A DNA stretch of 18,155 bases from CAZXSK01 sp964642855 (GTDB lineage Bacteria; Planctomycetota; Phycisphaerae; SM23-33), in NCBI GenBank assembly GCA_964642855.1, contig CAZXSK010000073.1, forward strand, positions 1 through 18,155, read 5' to 3'. How positions within the stretch are numbered: the stretch's first letter is position 1; the number at the start of each line of letters is the position of its first letter. Below, piece after piece: positions 14,457-18,155 of the stretch. Both the position numbers and the translations under genes were made by a program. The notes beneath the pieces were generated by a model, which saw nothing but the letters and a program-made list of their open reading frames with translations, was not told where the DNA came from and ran no database searches.

Positions 14457-15395
14457 TCAGGCGACCAGGTATTCCTCGTCCAGGGCTGCCTTGATCTTGC
14501 CCAGGGCCAGGTTCTGGATCTGTCGCACCCGCTCATTGGTCAGGCCGACCATCTTGCCCACTTCCGCAAGTGTCCTGCCCTTGCCTCGGGTGGCGAGGGC
14601 GAAACGCTCGATGACGATGGTCCGCTCGACGTCGGTCAGGCGGGCGCGGTTCTGTGCCAGGATTTCGCGAAGGGCGTCGACGGAATCCTCCCGTTGCATC
14701 TCGTGCTTCTTGACGTCGTAGTCGCTGCGCTCCAGATCGGGGTCGTACTCGGTGGGGAATCGGCTGCGGTACTTGCCCGTCTTGGTCGCCAGGCGATTGA
14801 AGGACTTGAGAATCGCCCGGCAAGCGTAGGTCGAGAACTTGAAACCCCGGGAGACGTCGAACTTCTCGACGCTTCGAAGCAGGGCCATGTTCCCTTCCGA
14901 CACCAGCTCGGTGAACTCGACGTTCGGAATACGCGTGCGTTTGGCCATGGCGAGCACCAAAGCCATGTTCGCACGAACCAGGTCGCTGCGGCAACGCAGG
15001 GCCCGGCGGTACCAGGTGACGATGTCCCTGGCGCGCCCGGCGGACTTGCGGCGGCTCTGCGCTTCGAGCAAAGTGCTGAGCCGGTAGCGGGCGTAGTTGT
15101 ACTTCAGGAACAGCTCGGCCTCTTCCTTGGCCCGAAGCGTCGCCCGTTTCCTTCCCGTTACGGCGATTTCTTCGGCGCCTTCGGGAAAGTGGGTCCACTG
15201 GGGGATCTCGATGTCCATTGCGTCTTCCCCGAAGAACCGATCCTCTGCGGAGGGGTCTTCGAAGTCCTCGTGCGGGACGTAGTCGACTTCATCCGGCACA
15301 CGACGGTAGACGCTTCGATCTCGAGGAGAGAGTTGCTTGAGGAACGCTGGTTGTTCCTGTCCGGTCGTTTCTGAATATTCTGCCAGTGCTTCCAC
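14457..15395 (-). CDS. Divergent sigma-70 family RNA polymerase sigma factor
   Basis: This protein of about 312 residues has region 2 (DLVRANMALVLAMAKRTRI, then VSEGNMALLRSVEKFDVSRG and FKFSTYACRAILKSF) and a C-terminal region 4 with the helix-turn-helix GRTLAEVGKMVGLTNERVRQ. The roughly 110-residue N-terminal part before region 2 is acidic and Pro-rich and is not recognised; region 3 is short. In the region 2.3-2.4 segment, the residues aligned with the melting pair W433/W434 of E. coli sigma-70 are R and A, and those aligned with Q437 and T440 are K and N. It is therefore not a housekeeping factor and probably reads a different -10 element. I chose the GTG at 15395 because AAGGAAGG lies nine bases upstream. 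An ATG at 15404 and one at 15437 are alternatives, but the first has SD spacing too short and the second has none. Confidence 0.9.
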   Translation of the reverse strand: MEALAEYSETTGQEQPAFLKQLSPRDRSVYRRVPDEVDYVPHEDFEDPSAEDRFFGEDAMDIEIPQWTHFPEGAEEIAVTGRKRATLRAKEEAELFLKYNYARYRLSTLLEAQSRRKSAGRARDIVTWYRRALRCRSDLVRANMALVLAMAKRTRIPNVEFTELVSEGNMALLRSVEKFDVSRGFKFSTYACRAILKSFNRLATKTGKYRSRFPTEYDPDLERSDYDVKKHEMQREDSVDALREILAQNRARLTDVERTIVIERFALATRGKGRTLAEVGKMVGLTNERVRQIQNLALGKIKAALDEEYLVA

Positions 15396-15419
15396 GGCCC
15401 CCATCCTTCCTTTTCTGCG

Positions 15420-15447
15420 GCAATAAGACCTTGCCATTAGCCGTCAA
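15420..15447 (-). promoter_or_regulatory. Weak candidate promoter for the sigma factor gene
   Basis: On the minus strand TTGACG (15447-15442) and TATTGC (15425-15420) are 16 bases apart. The start point near 15413 would put the AAGGAAGG ribosome-binding site at the head of the mRNA and would exclude the upstream ATG at 15437. The -10 matches consensus poorly, so this is tentative. A TTTAAT further upstream could be another -10. Confidence 0.3.
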
Positions 15448-15854
15448 CTAGGCTGCTGTATCCGTACAATTAAAATCCCAATAACATCAAATCCCTTACT
15501 TTCTGCAGCCACTTCACTTCCCGGCATTTGCCATCCCATACGGGCAGCGGCTGCGGAACGGTTCCATGGTGTTGAGAAAATCTCCCATTTTGATCTGAGC
15601 GAGGGTTCCGTCATCGATGCGTTTGGCGGACAGGTTGGCATTCCCCGACCCCGCTTCCCTTGACCCGGCGCCCCTGCAGGCCAGGCGTAACCCCTGATTC
15701 CCAAATGCTGACTTCGCTGTGAATGAGGATCGGAAGATTCGCCGGAAATCTTCAGCGAACTTCCTGTAAGCCAAGAACCATGAATGGGATCGGCTTCGGG
15801 TGGCAGGTGAAAACCAACCGATCGAGCGGGTCAGCAGAGCGCCGTTGCGTGAGA
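15448..15854. other. AT-richer intergenic region upstream of the sigma factor
   Basis: About 400 bases with no supported gene, lying between the end of the Mpo1-like gene and the sigma gene. Positions 15448-15530 are visibly richer in A and T than the rest of the window. Positions 15732-15764 can fold into two mutually exclusive hairpins. One open minus-strand frame here is antisense-like and has no domain. The region probably carries the sigma promoter and the 3' end of the mlaE-type operon, for which no clear terminator was seen. Confidence 0.5.
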
Positions 15855-16094
15855 CTACTTGCGCCCGAGGAGCCTGCGGAGAAGCATTTCCTCGCCGCTG
15901 CGGTTTCCTTCCACGGCATGGCCGAGAAACTGCATGGCGTAGCCGGTGACAAAAAGAATGCCCGCCAGGATCCACATCTGCAGAATCATCGCCACGATCG
16001 GTGCGATGAACGTCGCTGGAATCGCCACCATGTGGATCCAGAAGTTCGTCGGGTTCTGGTGCCGGTTCATCCAGTTCTGCAGGGGGTTGCCCAT
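15855..16094 (-). CDS. Mpo1-like (DUF962) small membrane protein
   Basis: This 79-residue protein has NWMNRHQNPTNFWIHMVAIP at residues 7-26, two hydrophobic segments, and GYAMQFLGHAVEGNRSGEEM at 51-70. This is the pattern of the Mpo1-like family (DUF962), with invariant-looking H12, H21, H59 and E62. Yeast Mpo1 is an iron-dependent dioxygenase that shortens 2-hydroxy fatty acids. The histidines here are consistent with metal binding, but activity in bacterial members is unproven. The protein is shorter than yeast Mpo1. GGAG six bases upstream supports the ATG at 16094, only 17 bases after the permease stop, so the two are probably one operon. Confidence 0.85.
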   Translation of the reverse strand: MGNPLQNWMNRHQNPTNFWIHMVAIPATFIAPIVAMILQMWILAGILFVTGYAMQFLGHAVEGNRSGEEMLLRRLLGRK

Positions 16095-16111
16095 GACATG
16101 CTCCGCTTGTG

Positions 16112-16942
16112 CTAGATGACCAGCTCGAAGCCGTAAATCTGCACGTAAATGGTGTTGAGGATCACGCCGATGAAGAAATCCAGCGTCAGCACCGCCATGC
16201 ACGAGGCGACAAAGCTTTCGGTGCACGCCCTGCCCACCCCGGCGGCTCCGGGCAGACAGCGGAAGCCCTTGTAGCAACAGATCAGCGCGATCACCGCCCC
16301 GAAGAACACACCTTTGATCGGCCCGTAGAAGATATCGAAGTAGCTTACCGCATCCACCGATCGCCGCCAGAAGTCTGCATCGCTGATACCGTACACCCAC
16401 ACGCTGATGCCGTACGCCCCCAGAATGCCCATCGAGCAGGCGTAGAGCACCAGAATCGGAAGCAGCAACACGCACGCCAGAAACCGTGGGACCACCAGTG
16501 TGCGGATCGGGTCGGCGCCCATCGCACGCAGCGCGTCGATCTGCTCGGTCACCCGCATGGTTCCAAGTTCGGCGGTCAGCCCCCCTCCCACGCGCCCGGC
16601 GAGCATCACGCCCGAGAGCACCGGGCCCAACTCACGCAGCACGGACATGTTCACCACCACGCCGAGGCGGTCGTCAAGATTGGCCGCCTTGAACTGCATT
16701 ACCGTCTGCACCGCCAGAACCATGCCCACGAACACACCCGTGATCATCACCACCGGCAGGCTGCGAACCCCGATGACATACAACTGGGGAAGCAGGAAGC
16801 GGAGTCTTCTCAGTCGAATGGCCCCCAGCCCCAGCCAGGAGAACGTCCGGCCGGAGAAGCGACAGAAGTCACCGAACGCCCCGACGTGCCGGACGGTCCG
16901 CTCGCCAAGATGTGAGATAGCGCCGGTCAGGCCCATGGTCAT
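16112..16942 (-). CDS. MlaE-family ABC transporter permease
   Basis: This protein of about 276 residues is the integral membrane subunit of an Mla/MCE-type lipid transporter. Family signatures include YVIGVRSLPVVMITGVFVGM in the first membrane helix region and LRELGPVLSGVMLAGRVGGG at the coupling region. GTMRVTEQIDALRAMGADPI follows, and then VVPRFLACVLLLPILV. In the Mla system such permeases pair with an MlaF ATPase and an MlaD-type MCE protein to move phospholipids between membranes. None of these partners is visible in the window. I chose the ATG at 16942 (MTMGLTGAISHLGERTVRHV) because GGAG lies nine bases upstream and this matches where E. coli MlaE starts; a GTG at 16975 and an ATG at 16960 are alternatives. 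It is followed by the Mpo1-like gene and preceded, 67 bases away on the same strand, by the fucosidase. Confidence 0.92.
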   Translation of the reverse strand: MTMGLTGAISHLGERTVRHVGAFGDFCRFSGRTFSWLGLGAIRLRRLRFLLPQLYVIGVRSLPVVMITGVFVGMVLAVQTVMQFKAANLDDRLGVVVNMSVLRELGPVLSGVMLAGRVGGGLTAELGTMRVTEQIDALRAMGADPIRTLVVPRFLACVLLLPILVLYACSMGILGAYGISVWVYGISDADFWRRSVDAVSYFDIFYGPIKGVFFGAVIALICCYKGFRCLPGAAGVGRACTESFVASCMAVLTLDFFIGVILNTIYVQIYGFELVI

Positions 16943-17009
16943 CTCTTTCTGCTCCGACATGGTACCCGTCGGCACGGGGTTGAGTCCAGACCCGGCTGAA
17001 TGCGGAAGC

Positions 17010-18155
17010 CTATTCCGGAATCCAGAACGTGCCCTGCGGCGTGACGGGCTCGGGCTCGCCCTCGACCTCCACCACCAGCGTCGATGCGATCGGGTCCGGC
17101 AGCGGGCTGGGCAGGCGGTCGATCACGAGCTTGCCGTCGTCGAGTTGGCGGAACTCGACGGGCTCGCCTCCGTCCAGCCAGCGAACCGACAGGATCGGGT
17201 TCCGGATCTCCGCGTAAGTCAGGCTGCCGCCCGGATCGTGGGTCAAGTGGAGATAGACCTTCGAGCCCTTGACGGTGGCCTTGAGACAGTTATTCCACGT
17301 GAACGGGGACCGCCCTGAACTGGACAGGAATCCGTCGTTACGCCTCAGCCAGTCACCGGCCTGGCGAAGAATGTTCTCGGAAGGCTCGGGGATCGTCCCA
17401 TCGGCCCTGGGACCGATGTTCAGCAGCAGGTTCCCTCCCTTGCCGGATGTCTCCAGGAGCATGTGAATCACGTCCCGGGCGGACTTCCAGTTGTCGTCTC
17501 CGGCATGATACCCCCAGTTGTCGTTGAGGGTCATGCAGGCTTCCCAGGGACCTTCTTTCTCCTTGATCGCCTGCTCGGAGCAGCGGAAATCAAACGGCGG
17601 GCCGTTGCGCTCGTTGATCAGGATCCCGGGCTGGAGTTCTTTGACGCGGCGGTTGGTCTCCTCCCCGTCCAGGGGCTGGGGTATACACCCGTCGTACCAG
17701 AGCAGATCGATGGTCCCGTAGCGTGTCATGAGCTCTTCGAGCTGGGCCCGATAGTAGGCGACGAACCGTTTGCGGGCGTCTTCGCTCTGCCAGTCGTCTT
17801 TCTGCGGCCAGTCTCGGGCGTAGGCGGCGGGGTAGTCCGGATGCCGCCAATCAGCGGCGGAGAAATACAACCCGACGCGCAGACCTGCATCCCGGGCGGC
17901 TTGGACATAGGGCGCCACGAGGTCGCGCTTCGGGCCCATTCGTACTGCGTTGAACTCCGTGGTTTCGGTATCCCAGAGGGCGAACCCGTCGTGGTGGCGG
18001 GTAGTCAGCACGATGTAGCCCATGCCGGCGTCTCTTGCGAGGGCACACCATCGGGAGGGGTCATACCGCTGGGCTGAGAACGCAGCTACGTATTTGGAGG
18101 AGTACTCCTCATAGCCGATGCGTTCGCGGTTGAGCACCCACTCGCCGCGCCCGGC
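17010..18155 (-). CDS. Alpha-L-fucosidase (GH29), N-terminus off the window
   Basis: The visible 381 residues are most of a glycoside hydrolase family 29 alpha-L-fucosidase, which removes fucose from glycans with retention of configuration. The frame stays open to the window edge, and the first visible residues, AGRGEWVLNRERIGYEEY, are the usual family sequence just after the WGLY motif. The gene therefore begins outside. HHDGFALWD is conserved. The nucleophile should be the Asp in IDLLWYDG (codon 17691-17693). The Glu in FRCSEQ (codon 17574-17576) is the likely acid/base residue, by analogy with the Thermotoga enzyme. GNLLLNIGPRADGTIP is another family signature. The C-terminal 90 residues (WNNCLKATVKGSKVYLHL and onward) form the beta-sandwich tail. 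No polysaccharide utilisation genes are seen nearby, though the upstream context is missing. Confidence 0.95.
   Translation of the reverse strand, partial: AGRGEWVLNRERIGYEEYSSKYVAAFSAQRYDPSRWCALARDAGMGYIVLTTRHHDGFALWDTETTEFNAVRMGPKRDLVAPYVQAARDAGLRVGLYFSAADWRHPDYPAAYARDWPQKDDWQSEDARKRFVAYYRAQLEELMTRYGTIDLLWYDGCIPQPLDGEETNRRVKELQPGILINERNGPPFDFRCSEQAIKEKEGPWEACMTLNDNWGYHAGDDNWKSARDVIHMLLETSGKGGNLLLNIGPRADGTIPEPSENILRQAGDWLRRNDGFLSSSGRSPFTWNNCLKATVKGSKVYLHLTHDPGGSLTYAEIRNPILSVRWLDGGEPVEFRQLDDGKLVIDRLPSPLPDPIASTLVVEVEGEPEPVTPQGTFWIPE

Noticed and set aside
15514..15975. 153-residue minus-strand frame in the spacer and the end of the Mpo1-like gene
   Set aside because: It overlaps the 3' end of the Mpo1-like gene in another frame, shows no domain, and has no ribosome-binding site at its start.

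Overview
This is a GC-rich bacterial chromosomal window with dense genes and no sign of phage, insertion sequence or CRISPR. I infer a Planctomycetota-like organism, perhaps near Phycisphaerae. The pointers are small DUF4190-like membrane proteins, one with a pseudopilin-like tail, secreted proteins with Asp-Pro-Asn-rich linkers, a divergent sigma-70 family factor and a GH29 fucosidase. This is pattern recognition from the sequence alone, and a marker-gene search would settle it.

Layout. At the left edge is a tRNA-Pro(GGG) on the minus strand, with a near-consensus promoter and an intrinsic terminator. Next come an SBF-like (SLC10A7/YfeH-type) transporter on the plus strand, then two minus-strand genes: a GT-C-like multi-pass membrane protein and primosomal helicase PriA. 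Divergent from priA begins a long plus-strand run. It holds a stand-alone response regulator, a two-unit M16 metallopeptidase lipoprotein, a cyclodeaminase/cyclohydrolase-family protein, a small protein with two CxxC pairs, a lipoprotein, a secreted/membrane RDD-domain protein and two tandem DUF4190-like membrane proteins. The run closes with a strong intrinsic terminator at about 14397-14430. The right end is all minus strand: a divergent sigma-70 family factor, an AT-richer spacer, a tiny Mpo1-like (DUF962) membrane protein, an MlaE-type ABC permease and the 3' part of a GH29 alpha-L-fucosidase that runs off the window.

How the genes may work together. Within the plus-strand run, the CxxC protein, the lipoprotein and the RDD protein overlap at ATGA and GTGA junctions. 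They are therefore probably translated together, with the cyclodeaminase-family gene 23 bases upstream. This suggests a cell-envelope cassette of unknown function. The MlaE permease and the Mpo1-like protein sit 17 bases apart and are probably co-transcribed, suggesting a lipid-related pair, although no MlaF ATPase or MCE protein is visible. The other genes (priA, tRNA, transporter) are ordinary housekeeping or accessory genes. I see no obviously new defence or mobile system. The most interesting items are the coupled envelope cassette, the paralogous DUF4190 pair and the sigma factor whose promoter-melting residues are changed.
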